Of a stretch of 64,000 nt of DNA, positions 42,525-52,264 are shown piece after piece. Each line of letters begins with the position of its first letter. Position 1 is the stretch's first letter. This DNA comes from Butyricimonas paravirosa (GTDB lineage Bacteria; Bacteroidota; Bacteroidia; Bacteroidales; Marinifilaceae). Made by a program: the position numbers and the translations under genes. The stretch lies in NCBI RefSeq assembly GCF_032878955.1, contig NZ_CP043839.1, forward strand, positions 868,001 through 932,000, given 5' to 3'. The notes beneath the pieces are model-generated. The model had not been told where the DNA came from. It saw only the letters and a list, made by a program, of their open reading frames with translations, and searched no databases.

Positions 42525-45500
42525 ATGGTGATGGGTGCTAGAAAATTCATTCTCTTGACAATTTTTGTGGTCCTGTTAGGGACTTCAAGGGAAGCATGGG
42601 CTCAAAAAATCAGCATTCACATGAATAACGCCACGCTGGAAGAGGTGTTGAAAAAGATCAAGAAAAAGACCAAATATGACATGATGTACCAGATGAAAGA
42701 TGTAAAAGAAATCGACAGCCGCCAATCCGTTCATTTTGACGAAACGGAATTGCAGGAAGTCCTGGCCTTCTGCCTGCAAGGACTCCCGTTAGATTTCCAC
42801 ATCTATAATCAAACCATCATTATCACGAAAAAAAACACGGTTCCCCTTCCCGCGATGCGCACCATAAAAGGAGTCATCCGAGACGAAGACGGAATCATAC
42901 TCCCCTCGGCCACCATTCTAGTAAAAGGAAGTAGCCGAGGTACCATTTCAGACAAAAACGGACAATTCTCAATCCGGATTCCGGAAGGAGAAAACACGAT
43001 ACTCATCACGAGTTACGTGGGAAAAAAGACCTGCTACACCCCGATCACGCAAGATAATTCATACACAATTACCCTACTGACGGATGTTTCAGAGGTAGAA
43101 GATGTCATCGTGAACGGTTACCAAGTCATCGCCAAAAACGAAATGACCGGGGCGACTTCCACGGTTAACGCCAAAGACATTCGCACTCCGGGAGCAACCT
43201 CCTTGGAGGCCGCCTTCCAAGGAGCATTGAACGGATTGGAAATCATGATCCCGTCCGGAAACATCGGGTCCACGGGACGCATGAAAGTGAGGGGAACTTC
43301 AACGATTATCGGTAACCCGGAACCACTGATCGTAGTGGACGGAATCATCCGGGAAAACATCTGGCCTTTTGACCGGAATACACTTTACGACCTGTTAAAT
43401 GAGAACGATCTCAGCAACTCGGCACGTTCCAGCATCATGGGCAACAACTTGTCGGGAATAAACGTGGATGACATTGCCAGCATCACACTGTTAAAGGATG
43501 TTTCTGCCACGGCCATCTACGGGATCCGGGCCTCCAACGGGGTGATTGTCATCACCACGAAACAAGGCCATTCCACTCGACCGGGCGTGAGATTCCGAAG
43601 TGACATCACGTTTAGCCCGGTACCCACATATCACAATGCCAAGGTAATGAACTCGGCACAACGGGTCGAATTGTCAAAAGAAATGATCGAGGCAGGCATC
43701 CCCATACCCAGTTTCCCGGAAGAAATCGGGTACGAGGCCGCCTACTTGAAAATGATCAATAAAGAGATTTCTTACACTAAATTTAACGAGGAAGTTACCC
43801 GACTGGAGAAAACAAACACCGACTGGTTTAAAGCACTAGGCAGAACCGCCATCAGCCAGAATTACCACGTCAGTTTCAACTCGGGGAAGGACGGGATGGC
43901 TTACTACTCATCTTTCGGGTACCGGAAGGAAAACAGCGCATACGTCGGGAATGACCGGGAAACCTTTACCGGGATGTTGAATTTTAATTACAACTCGTCT
44001 CCGAAATTTAAAATCGCAGTAAACCTCTCCGGGTATCACATCATAACTTCCGGCTATTACACGGGAATTAACCCGGAACAATATGCCCTGACAACCAGTC
44101 GCACGATTACCAGCGATCAGTTTTACACGAAAGGTAAGGCTACTTTACTATCATATCAAAAAAACGGAACATATCAATCCGTCAGAAATCGTGTTCACTT
44201 CAACATGCTACATGAATTACGACACACGGGAAACGATAATAAAACTTCAGAAGTTAATCTAAATGCACAATTCACATGGAATCTCCTGCCCTATCTGAAT
44301 ATATCGGTTACACCCGCATACTCGCAAGGGACGAACGACAGCCAGTTGTGGGCAGACGCACAATCTTGGAATGTCGCCCAACTCCGGGGATGCGACTATA
44401 ACGCCACCCTTTCCGAAGAGATACAGAATCTCATGGAATACATCAGCCCACTCCCAACAGGCGGTATATTGGATTATACACGAAACACCCGCCGTTCTCT
44501 TACCGTGAAGGGGCAAATCAATTTTCGGAAAACATGGGGAGAAGAAACATTCCATTCGGTAACCGCCACGCTCGGTGTCGAAACCCGGAAAAATAAATAC
44601 GACGGGAAACAAGGGATTGAATGGGGTTACGTGCGAGGGAAAAGGAACACATTATTACACGATTACCGTTCCCCGTCAGATAAGTTTCAACAAGTACAGG
44701 AGCAATTCCCCGGAATTGGACTTGTCGAATCATCCGATATATCCCAAACCGAGCATGATATGACGCTCGTTGACCGGGTGGAAAACACGTTCTCCGAGTA
44801 TGGCACGATTGGTTACACGTACGACAGTCGTTACACGATCTGTATCAATGTCAGAAACGACGCATCCAACCGTTTCGGAGAACACACGAACAATCGTTTC
44901 TATCCCGTCTGGTCCACCGGTGTTCGCTGGGATATGCACCAAGAAAAGTGGTACCCGGCCAAACCGTGGTTGAACGCAAGTACGTTACGGGTTTCTTATG
45001 GAAAACAGGGAAACGTGGTAGCCAACGTGTCACCGAAAACACTTGTCAGTCACGTGCCAAGTGACCCGATCACAAACGAGAGTTACCTGCAATTGGAACA
45101 ACTTCCCAATCCAAATTTGAAATGGGAAAAGACATTATCTTGGAATGTCGGGATTGATTTATCGCTATTTCAGAATAACATGGAGATTTCATTCGATTAT
45201 TACAAGAAAGAGACCTCTGACATCGTGGTGGAAAAAGAGATCCCGATTGAGAACGGGTTCCGCAAAATGTACATTAACAGCGGTGCCATCGATAGCGAGG
45301 GATATGAATTACAGGTCAAGTTATCACCACTCTCCACACGTGCTTGGAGTTGGACAGTCAATTTCACGGCTGCCTATATGAAAGACATTTTAAAAAGGAG
45401 CTACACGGATGAGCCTGCCTTAGAGCGTTTCACGAACGGGAACGCCGCACTGGACGGGTTTCCGGTATCAGGTTTCTGGTCGATTCCCTTCATCGGGCTA

Positions 45501-46175
45501 TCGCCTAAAAACGGGGCCCCGCTATTTGCCGTCATGGATCAAGTCGGGGGCGAAATGCAGAAGGTGTCCGGTTCTTTGCTCGATTACCTCGTGTACAGCG
45601 GGGATAGTGAACCCCGTGTTTCAGGTGGTATCAGTACAACCGTACGTTATAAACGTTTCACGCTGAACGCCATGTTCAATTATCAACTGGGACACTACAA
45701 GCGTCTTAACCCGTTTATCACAAGTTCCAATAATGGAATGTTGTCCATTCCGGGAGCCGACATGAACGCCTCCACGGAACTATTGACCCGCTGGCAACAG
45801 CCGGGAGACGAAACACACACTCGTATTCCCGCACTATCCACTCGGGATGAAGATGTATCCCAGTATTTACCGGACAATTCGTTGAGTCTTGGAAATTATG
45901 GCGCCGTGTATCGTTATTCACTATATAACCGGAGTACGGAGCGGGTGGTGTCCGCCAGTCATTTACGCTGCAACCGGATCTCGTTAAATTATCAAACGAG
46001 AATTTCTCGTATCACAGAAATAAACTTGGGTATAACGGTAACTAACCCGTTTATCATCAAGAATCGTCGTTTGGGAGATCAAGATCCCGAAGTGATGAGC
46101 ATGAATGCAGATTCGTACACCCCGACGATGAAACGACAACAGAATTATTCAATCAGTGCAGAATTTATTTTTTAA
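42525..46175 (+). CDS. SusC/RagA-type TonB-dependent receptor with STN signalling domain
   Basis: Outer-membrane transporter of 1216 residues. A signal peptide (1-26, to AWAQ) is followed by an STN (secretin/TonB N-terminal) domain at about 28-100, a carboxypeptidase-regulatory-like domain (about 113-200), a plug (about 215-330, with DVSATAIYGIRASNGVIVIT) and a 22-strand barrel. The STN domain identifies it as the signal transducer to FecR and the ECF sigma factor. No SusD gene follows it directly; instead an orphan lipoprotein and then a second, related SusC do. Substrate unknown. Confidence 0.93.
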   Translation: MVMGARKFILLTIFVVLLGTSREAWAQKISIHMNNATLEEVLKKIKKKTKYDMMYQMKDVKEIDSRQSVHFDETELQEVLAFCLQGLPLDFHIYNQTIIITKKNTVPLPAMRTIKGVIRDEDGIILPSATILVKGSSRGTISDKNGQFSIRIPEGENTILITSYVGKKTCYTPITQDNSYTITLLTDVSEVEDVIVNGYQVIAKNEMTGATSTVNAKDIRTPGATSLEAAFQGALNGLEIMIPSGNIGSTGRMKVRGTSTIIGNPEPLIVVDGIIRENIWPFDRNTLYDLLNENDLSNSARSSIMGNNLSGINVDDIASITLLKDVSATAIYGIRASNGVIVITTKQGHSTRPGVRFRSDITFSPVPTYHNAKVMNSAQRVELSKEMIEAGIPIPSFPEEIGYEAAYLKMINKEISYTKFNEEVTRLEKTNTDWFKALGRTAISQNYHVSFNSGKDGMAYYSSFGYRKENSAYVGNDRETFTGMLNFNYNSSPKFKIAVNLSGYHIITSGYYTGINPEQYALTTSRTITSDQFYTKGKATLLSYQKNGTYQSVRNRVHFNMLHELRHTGNDNKTSEVNLNAQFTWNLLPYLNISVTPAYSQGTNDSQLWADAQSWNVAQLRGCDYNATLSEEIQNLMEYISPLPTGGILDYTRNTRRSLTVKGQINFRKTWGEETFHSVTATLGVETRKNKYDGKQGIEWGYVRGKRNTLLHDYRSPSDKFQQVQEQFPGIGLVESSDISQTEHDMTLVDRVENTFSEYGTIGYTYDSRYTICINVRNDASNRFGEHTNNRFYPVWSTGVRWDMHQEKWYPAKPWLNASTLRVSYGKQGNVVANVSPKTLVSHVPSDPITNESYLQLEQLPNPNLKWEKTLSWNVGIDLSLFQNNMEISFDYYKKETSDIVVEKEIPIENGFRKMYINSGAIDSEGYELQVKLSPLSTRAWSWTVNFTAAYMKDILKRSYTDEPALERFTNGNAALDGFPVSGFWSIPFIGLSPKNGAPLFAVMDQVGGEMQKVSGSLLDYLVYSGDSEPRVSGGISTTVRYKRFTLNAMFNYQLGHYKRLNPFITSSNNGMLSIPGADMNASTELLTRWQQPGDETHTRIPALSTRDEDVSQYLPDNSLSLGNYGAVYRYSLYNRSTERVVSASHLRCNRISLNYQTRISRITEINLGITVTNPFIIKNRRLGDQDPEVMSMNADSYTPTMKRQQNYSISAEFIF

Positions 46176-46224
46176 ACAATAATATAAACCAAAATCAATT
46201 TAATGACAGAAAAATTATCAGACC

Positions 46225-46245
46225 AATCATTAAACCTTAAAACCA
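46225..46245 (+). promoter_or_regulatory. Shared leader motif before the orphan lipoprotein
   Basis: AATCATTA followed by ACCTTAAAACCA ends five bases before the ATG at 46251. It is the third good copy of the motif seen before the TlpA operon and the first SusC. Confidence 0.55.
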
Positions 46246-46250
46246 ATTTT

Positions 46251-47282
46251 ATGAGAACAAGAAACTATCTGTTAATCATTTGCCTCTTCTTGACATTCTG
46301 CCAAGGATGCGTCAAAGAACTCCACGAGCTACCCCCTCGCCCGAGTCTCGTTGTGAAATTAAACGGGGTGGAAAAAGATTCAATTGTTATCGCCCCCGGA
46401 GAAGAGATCAAAATTGACATCGACTTTATCGCAAATCAAGGATTCATCCAAGAAGTGTACGTCAAGGATAATGCCGGAACATATTTAAAAGGTTTCCCGC
46501 TGACGATGGATTCGACCGAGTTACACAACAAGAGCCAGTATTCTTATTCGTTTCGGGCAAATGATTACCTGCCGGAAGAGGGATCACATTACCAAACGTA
46601 CAATTTTCAAGTGGTGTGTAAAGACAATAACCAACCGAAACAGTTGATTAATAAAACCATTACCATCTTGGTTGCCGATGAATTAAAATCCTATACAGTC
46701 ACCTTAGGGGCGCAAGGAAACACGGAACATGGTCATTTTCTTAAATTTTGTACCGGAGAGGTTTTCACCCTAGAACAAGTTCAACAAATGAGCATGGAAG
46801 AACTCATGGAGATCGAATTGTGTTATTTCTATGGAGAAGAAGATGAAGTGGAAACGTACTATCGTGAGCAACGCTTATATCCCTTACTCGGGACGTACAA
46901 TTCTTCCACCAGTTGGGCCTTCATCATGAATAGATATGACCTTATGGCTCCTTATAGAATCCCGACCTTAAATGATGCCATTACAGAAGGAGGTTACGCA
47001 CAAAACAAATTTGGATTTATTCAATCTACAATCTCAGCATCTGAAACTTACATCGATGTATATAAATACACGACGGACATTACACGTGGAGTCAGCATAG
47101 TAGAAAGTACACACCCGACATGGGAAGGTATTTATGTCATTAACTTGCAAAGATTTAGTCAATGGCCTGACAGAGACCTCTATGACACAAACAAAGCAGT
47201 TTTCCGTGTCAAAGAATTAGTACCCGGAAAAGACGGATATATTACCCTGGAAGTTAAGGCTTCACCCAAATACCTTTATTAA
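46251..47282 (+). CDS. Surface lipoprotein of unknown function between two SusC genes
   Basis: I chose the ATG at 46251, since it gives a clean lipoprotein signal (MRTRNYLLIICLFLTFCQGC); an upstream ATG at 46203 would put 16 polar residues in front. The mature protein (343 residues in all) begins with a Pro-rich linker and an Ig-like beta domain (about 30-140), then a mixed region containing GTYNSSTSWAFIMNRYDL. I do not recognise a family. It takes the place where a SusD lid lipoprotein would be expected for the first SusC, but it lacks the SusD helical repeats. Confidence 0.75.
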   Translation: MRTRNYLLIICLFLTFCQGCVKELHELPPRPSLVVKLNGVEKDSIVIAPGEEIKIDIDFIANQGFIQEVYVKDNAGTYLKGFPLTMDSTELHNKSQYSYSFRANDYLPEEGSHYQTYNFQVVCKDNNQPKQLINKTITILVADELKSYTVTLGAQGNTEHGHFLKFCTGEVFTLEQVQQMSMEELMEIELCYFYGEEDEVETYYREQRLYPLLGTYNSSTSWAFIMNRYDLMAPYRIPTLNDAITEGGYAQNKFGFIQSTISASETYIDVYKYTTDITRGVSIVESTHPTWEGIYVINLQRFSQWPDRDLYDTNKAVFRVKELVPGKDGYITLEVKASPKYLY

Positions 47283-47299
47283 TTTAAACGAAAGTTCAA

Positions 47300-50200
47300 A
47301 TGAAACTCACATATATAAAACCATCCGTAACCCGGATATTATTTATCCTGTTGTTCGCCTTGTCGAACAACGTGTTCGCACAGAATAAAGAAATAAAAGT
47401 AACGGGAACAATATATGACGCAACCGGAATCACGCTCCCCTCTGTTACCGTTACCGTGAAAGGACAAAAAGGCGTGGGGGTTCTTTCCGACAATAACGGA
47501 AAATTTACCATCACGGTATCGGAAGGTAGCACGCTTATCTTCTCGTTCGTGGGCATGAAATCACAGGAAGTAGTTGTAAATGCCAAACAGGTTCCTTACA
47601 AAATCACCTTGAAAGAAGATACCAAAGCTTTGGAAGAAGTAGTCGTTACCGGGTATCAAACGTTAAAAAAACATGAAGTTGTCGGCTCGACATTCACAGT
47701 GAAAGGCGATGATATACGTGTTGCCGGAGTGACCAGTATTGATGCCGCACTACAAGGAGTTGTCCCCGGAGTGAGCATCACGATTCCTTCGGGAATGATC
47801 GGAACATCCCCTCAAGTGAGAGTTCGCGGAACTTCCACTGTCATCGGAAATGCCTCCCCGGTATGGGTTATTGACGGTATCATTCAAGAAGATCCTCTCC
47901 CCTTTGCCGGAGCACAGTTAAATGACATTCTTAGTTCCGGCGACCTCAGTAGCTCTATGGCAAGTATTTCCGGGAGTAGTATTTCCGGCCTAAACCCGGA
48001 TGACATTGAAAGCATCACGTTCTTGAAGGACGCGTCGGCCACGGCTATTTACGGGGTAAAGGCTGCCAACGGGGTGATCGTGATCACGACCAAAAGAGGC
48101 TCCAACACGAACGGAAGAATTAACGTTAACTTCAGAACGGATATTTCCCTAACGCCCAGAAGAACGTATGGACAGACAGACCGGATGAATTCTGCTGACC
48201 GTATTGCTTTATCTAAAGAAATTGTGGAATCCGGAGTCCCTTTTAGCCAATTCCCTCAAAATGTAGGCTACGAAGGAGCTTATCTTCAATTGATAAACAA
48301 AGAGATTTCCATGGAAGAATTCAACGAGAAAGTAACCCGTATGGAAAAACAAAACACAGACTGGTTTAAACTTCTCGCTCGTAATGCCGTCAGTCAGAAT
48401 TATTCATTAAGTCTAAGCGGTGGAAATGATAAACTCAATTTCTATGGTTCCGTGGGTTTCAATAAATCATTGAGCAGCTATAAAGGTAATGACCAAAGTA
48501 ATAAAACGATAAATTTCAGCGTGGATGCAAAACTACGGGATAATTTACGTACTAAATTCCAATTCTCTGCCAGTCAATCCGAGACGAACGCTTACTACAC
48601 GGGAGTTAACCCGGAAGATTATGCACTGAATACCAGTAGAATTTTAGGACCGGACGAATGGTACTCCATTAATGAAACAAAAGCCTATTTTCAATTAGAT
48701 GATGGCTCCGCGATCCAAAGAGATATTCGCTATAATTTCTTAAATGAACTCGAACATACCGGAAACGAGAATAAGAATACTAAATTCCAAATCACAGGTA
48801 ATTTGATCTGGAATATTACACCAGAAATCAAATATGAATTAACAACCGCATTTACAAGAAATAGTTCAGAAGCTAATGTTTGGGCAGATGACCATTCTTA
48901 TGCAGTTTCAAAAATCCGAGGAGCCAATTATGGAGAGCTTGTAACCGGAGAATCCGATTCATGGTTAACCTTGGCATCCGTGTTACCTTATGGCGGGATT
49001 TTAAACTACAATTCAACTAACCAACAAAGCTACACGGTTCGTAATCAACTTAACTATGGAAAACTTCTTGATAGAGAAGGTGACCATGCTCTTAATGTAG
49101 CATTAGGTCATGAGGTCAGGGGAAATAGCTACATCGGCCAAAGTGGAGTTGAATATGGATATATGCCCAATCGAGGCAAAAGCGTGGATTATAATTATAG
49201 TCAACAAGCAAACAAATATTACGTTCTAAGTATTTATAAAGACTGTAATTACAGGGAAACCGCTAACGTTCCGGCATATAATGATCGTCATTCGACTACA
49301 CTTACAGACCAAATTGAAAATTATATGTCTTTTTACGCCACATTAGGCTATTCTTATGCAAGCAAGTACACGTTATCTTTTAGTTTTAGACAAGACGCAT
49401 CCAATAAATTCGGACAAAACACCAATAATCGTTTTAACCCCGTGCTATCAGCCGGAGTCAGATGGAATGTAAGCGAAGAAAATTTCATGCGTCAGTTCGG
49501 TTGGTTATCCAACTTGACCTTGAAAGCATCCTACGGTTCTCAAGGGAAAGCTCCGGATATTAGTCCTTACTTAATTACAAATTTCAATATTGCACCGGAC
49601 ATATTAACCGGAGATCAATTTCTATCTATTAAAAATCTCCCGAATAAAGATTTAAAATGGGAAAAAACCAAAAGCTTTAACGGAGGGATTGAACTTTCCA
49701 TACTAAACGACCGGATATACGGAAGTATTGATTTTTATTACAAAAAAACAATAGATGCAATCACATACGTAAACATTCCGATAGAAAACGGAACTCCCAA
49801 CATGGCAATCAACAACGGCTCTATCATTAATAAGGGTTACGATGTTTCATTGACTGTTATCCCCATACAAACGAAAGATATGAGATGGAGTATCAATGCA
49901 ACCTCCGGCTTTAACCGTAACGAGGTAAAAGATAACGAAGACAATGCAACCCTCGAAAAAATTACAAATGGAAGTGTCATTATTGATGGTTTTGCTTTGA
50001 ATAGTTTCTGGTCATTCCCGTATATTGGCTTGTCTGATCAAGGTGTACCTAAATTCGCCATTATAGACCAAACTCCCGGAACTAAAACAAGGGTTGAATC
50101 GGGAACACTACTCGACTACATGATATACAGTGGTGTCAAAGATCCTGTATTTAGCGGAGGGTTATCCACGTCTTTCAGATACAAACAATTCACGTTATCA

Positions 50201-50734
50201 GCATCCTTCAATTTCCAATTAGGACATCACAAACGCCTGAACCCTTTCATGAGAAGTCAAGCAACAAGTGGAGGTATCGGACAATTACGTATTCCCGACC
50301 CAGAGAAAAATGCAAGTAAAGAACTCAATAAACGGTGGAGACAACCGGGTGATGAAAAATACACGAATATACCGGCAATATTATCTTCTGACGAGAATCT
50401 GGCAAATTATCTTCCGGACAATTCACTTAGTTTAAGTAATAACGGGGAAATCTACCGTTACCAGATGTATAATTTATCAGATCTACGAGTTGTCAAAGCT
50501 AATCACTTGAGGTGTAACAACATTTGTCTAACATATGCCTTACCCCGAGATATTCTGGATCAGATAAGACTTTCCAACTTGACATTTGCATTAACTGTTA
50601 CAGACCCCTTTGTCATCAAGAGTAAAGGACTTGGCAAACAAGACCCTGAGACCTTGAGTACAGATGCAACAACAATCATTCCGGTCGTTGATCGCCAACG
50701 CAAATTCTCGTTAAGTATAAGTCTTGGTTTCTAA
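47300..50734 (+). CDS. SusC/RagA-type TonB-dependent receptor without STN
   Basis: Outer-membrane transporter of 1144 residues: signal peptide (1-27, FAQ), carboxypeptidase-regulatory-like domain (about 32-110), TonB-box-like EEVVVTGYQ, plug (DASATAIYGVKAANGVIVIT) and barrel. It is a paralogue of the upstream SusC: PIENG, GH(H/Y)KRLNPF, RW(Q/R)QPGDE and YLPDNSLSL are shared at matching positions. The missing STN domain means it cannot signal to FecR itself. SusD follows after 19 bases. Confidence 0.93.
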   Translation: MKLTYIKPSVTRILFILLFALSNNVFAQNKEIKVTGTIYDATGITLPSVTVTVKGQKGVGVLSDNNGKFTITVSEGSTLIFSFVGMKSQEVVVNAKQVPYKITLKEDTKALEEVVVTGYQTLKKHEVVGSTFTVKGDDIRVAGVTSIDAALQGVVPGVSITIPSGMIGTSPQVRVRGTSTVIGNASPVWVIDGIIQEDPLPFAGAQLNDILSSGDLSSSMASISGSSISGLNPDDIESITFLKDASATAIYGVKAANGVIVITTKRGSNTNGRINVNFRTDISLTPRRTYGQTDRMNSADRIALSKEIVESGVPFSQFPQNVGYEGAYLQLINKEISMEEFNEKVTRMEKQNTDWFKLLARNAVSQNYSLSLSGGNDKLNFYGSVGFNKSLSSYKGNDQSNKTINFSVDAKLRDNLRTKFQFSASQSETNAYYTGVNPEDYALNTSRILGPDEWYSINETKAYFQLDDGSAIQRDIRYNFLNELEHTGNENKNTKFQITGNLIWNITPEIKYELTTAFTRNSSEANVWADDHSYAVSKIRGANYGELVTGESDSWLTLASVLPYGGILNYNSTNQQSYTVRNQLNYGKLLDREGDHALNVALGHEVRGNSYIGQSGVEYGYMPNRGKSVDYNYSQQANKYYVLSIYKDCNYRETANVPAYNDRHSTTLTDQIENYMSFYATLGYSYASKYTLSFSFRQDASNKFGQNTNNRFNPVLSAGVRWNVSEENFMRQFGWLSNLTLKASYGSQGKAPDISPYLITNFNIAPDILTGDQFLSIKNLPNKDLKWEKTKSFNGGIELSILNDRIYGSIDFYYKKTIDAITYVNIPIENGTPNMAINNGSIINKGYDVSLTVIPIQTKDMRWSINATSGFNRNEVKDNEDNATLEKITNGSVIIDGFALNSFWSFPYIGLSDQGVPKFAIIDQTPGTKTRVESGTLLDYMIYSGVKDPVFSGGLSTSFRYKQFTLSASFNFQLGHHKRLNPFMRSQATSGGIGQLRIPDPEKNASKELNKRWRQPGDEKYTNIPAILSSDENLANYLPDNSLSLSNNGEIYRYQMYNLSDLRVVKANHLRCNNICLTYALPRDILDQIRLSNLTFALTVTDPFVIKSKGLGKQDPETLSTDATTIIPVVDRQRKFSLSISLGF

Positions 50735-50753
50735 ATTTTAAAATTCAATTACC

Positions 50754-52253
50754 ATGAAAAATATTATACAGAAAAGCATTATACTCTTAGCTACAATCAG
50801 TCTATGCTCTTGTAGTGACTTTCTTAAAGAGTCATCACAAGACGAAGTTATTCCCTCAACAATAGAAGATTTGGATCAATTATTGGCATACGAAGGATAT
50901 CCCCGACGAGATCTCTCCTTAATGCCATATCTGGATTTACTAGATGATGACGTAACCCAATACATCACATCCAGTAACGCAAATCCTATTGTTACGAAAT
51001 ACAGCCCTTTATATTTATGGGGTGGACGTTCTGCCGAAAGCAATGAAAAGATGTTTGAAGATTTCAACAATCTCCCCAACCCAACTAGCGGCATTACATC
51101 CATTGAAGTAGATTCATACGCAACCTTTTACAAAATGATTGCCGGTTGTAATGTCGTTATTGACATGATTAATGAGGTTGATGGAGAGGAGAACATGAAA
51201 AAAAGGGTCGAGGGGGAAGCTCTTGTATTACGTTCATTTTATTATTTTAACCTCATAAATCTTTACGCTTACCCATATAATACTCCTAATGCACCTCAAG
51301 GACAATCTGCCGGAATTCCGTTAAAATTAAGTAGTGCTATTAACCAAAATTCAGTTTCACGTAGTACGGTTGCTGAAGTATACAATAGCATTATTAATGA
51401 TATTGAAAAGGGTATTAACCTATTGACAGAAGTTAGTTCCGTTGGAACCAAATTTCGTGTCGGAACCCGAACAGCACATTTATTAGCAAGCCGTTACTAC
51501 CTTTTCATGGAAAATTGGGAAAAAGCTGCTGAACATGCTAACGCGATATTTTCCATTCCGGGAGGAAATCTTTACCTTTTTGATATTACAACAGTAACTT
51601 ATCCGGCAAATACAGATGGTCTAGATTTTCCTCATCCATTTACCCTGGATAATCCAGAAATCTTATTCTTTTATGCAGAAGATTCAGAACATTGTATGGT
51701 ACAATCAATTTACAGCTCTGATTGTTTTATGGCATCAGACGAATTATTAAATAGCTACGCTAATGACGATCAACGCTTAAAAAGCTATCTTAGTCCTCGT
51801 AATGGGCGAGAAAAATCATCTAAATTCGCTACCGATCTCGAATTCGGAGCATGTTTACGTCTAAGTGAAGCTTATTTAAACAGAGCGGAAGCCTACGCAC
51901 ATATGGCTAAAGAAGGACAGAGCGAATATTTGGACAAGGCAATCTCCGACTTGAATACATTAAGAGAAAAACGTATCAAGAACTATTCGTCACAAACCTG
52001 GACAAGCAGTACGTTCAATCACAATGCTGACAAACTTATCGAAGAGTGTAAGGCAGAACGTCGACGGGAATTATGCTTTGAAGGAAATCGCTGGTTCGAT
52101 TTACGACGTTACGGAATGCAATCCTTTTCTCACGATATTGACGAATCTCCAAATACCGGAGATGAATACACGGTAGAAATTGGAACAGCTACCCCCAAAT
52201 GGGTATTACCTATCATGCAGGTACATAAAGAAAGTAATCCAGCTCTAAATTAA
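50754..52253 (+). CDS. SusD/RagB family nutrient-binding lipoprotein
   Basis: A 499-residue surface lipoprotein that forms the lid over its SusC partner. The signal MKNIIQKSIILLATISLCSC has the lipobox LCSC. The N-terminal SusD-like helical domain begins SDFLKESSQDEV and includes GEALVLRSFYYFNLINLYA (about 153-171), a hallmark TPR helix. The C-terminal part has LSEAYLNRAEAYAH and ECKAERRRELCFEGNRWFDL, the usual family end. It is 19 bases after the second SusC and 11 before the peptidase-like gene. Confidence 0.95.
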   Translation: MKNIIQKSIILLATISLCSCSDFLKESSQDEVIPSTIEDLDQLLAYEGYPRRDLSLMPYLDLLDDDVTQYITSSNANPIVTKYSPLYLWGGRSAESNEKMFEDFNNLPNPTSGITSIEVDSYATFYKMIAGCNVVIDMINEVDGEENMKKRVEGEALVLRSFYYFNLINLYAYPYNTPNAPQGQSAGIPLKLSSAINQNSVSRSTVAEVYNSIINDIEKGINLLTEVSSVGTKFRVGTRTAHLLASRYYLFMENWEKAAEHANAIFSIPGGNLYLFDITTVTYPANTDGLDFPHPFTLDNPEILFFYAEDSEHCMVQSIYSSDCFMASDELLNSYANDDQRLKSYLSPRNGREKSSKFATDLEFGACLRLSEAYLNRAEAYAHMAKEGQSEYLDKAISDLNTLREKRIKNYSSQTWTSSTFNHNADKLIEECKAERRRELCFEGNRWFDLRRYGMQSFSHDIDESPNTGDEYTVEIGTATPKWVLPIMQVHKESNPALN

Positions 52254-52264
52254 AATAGATAGTT

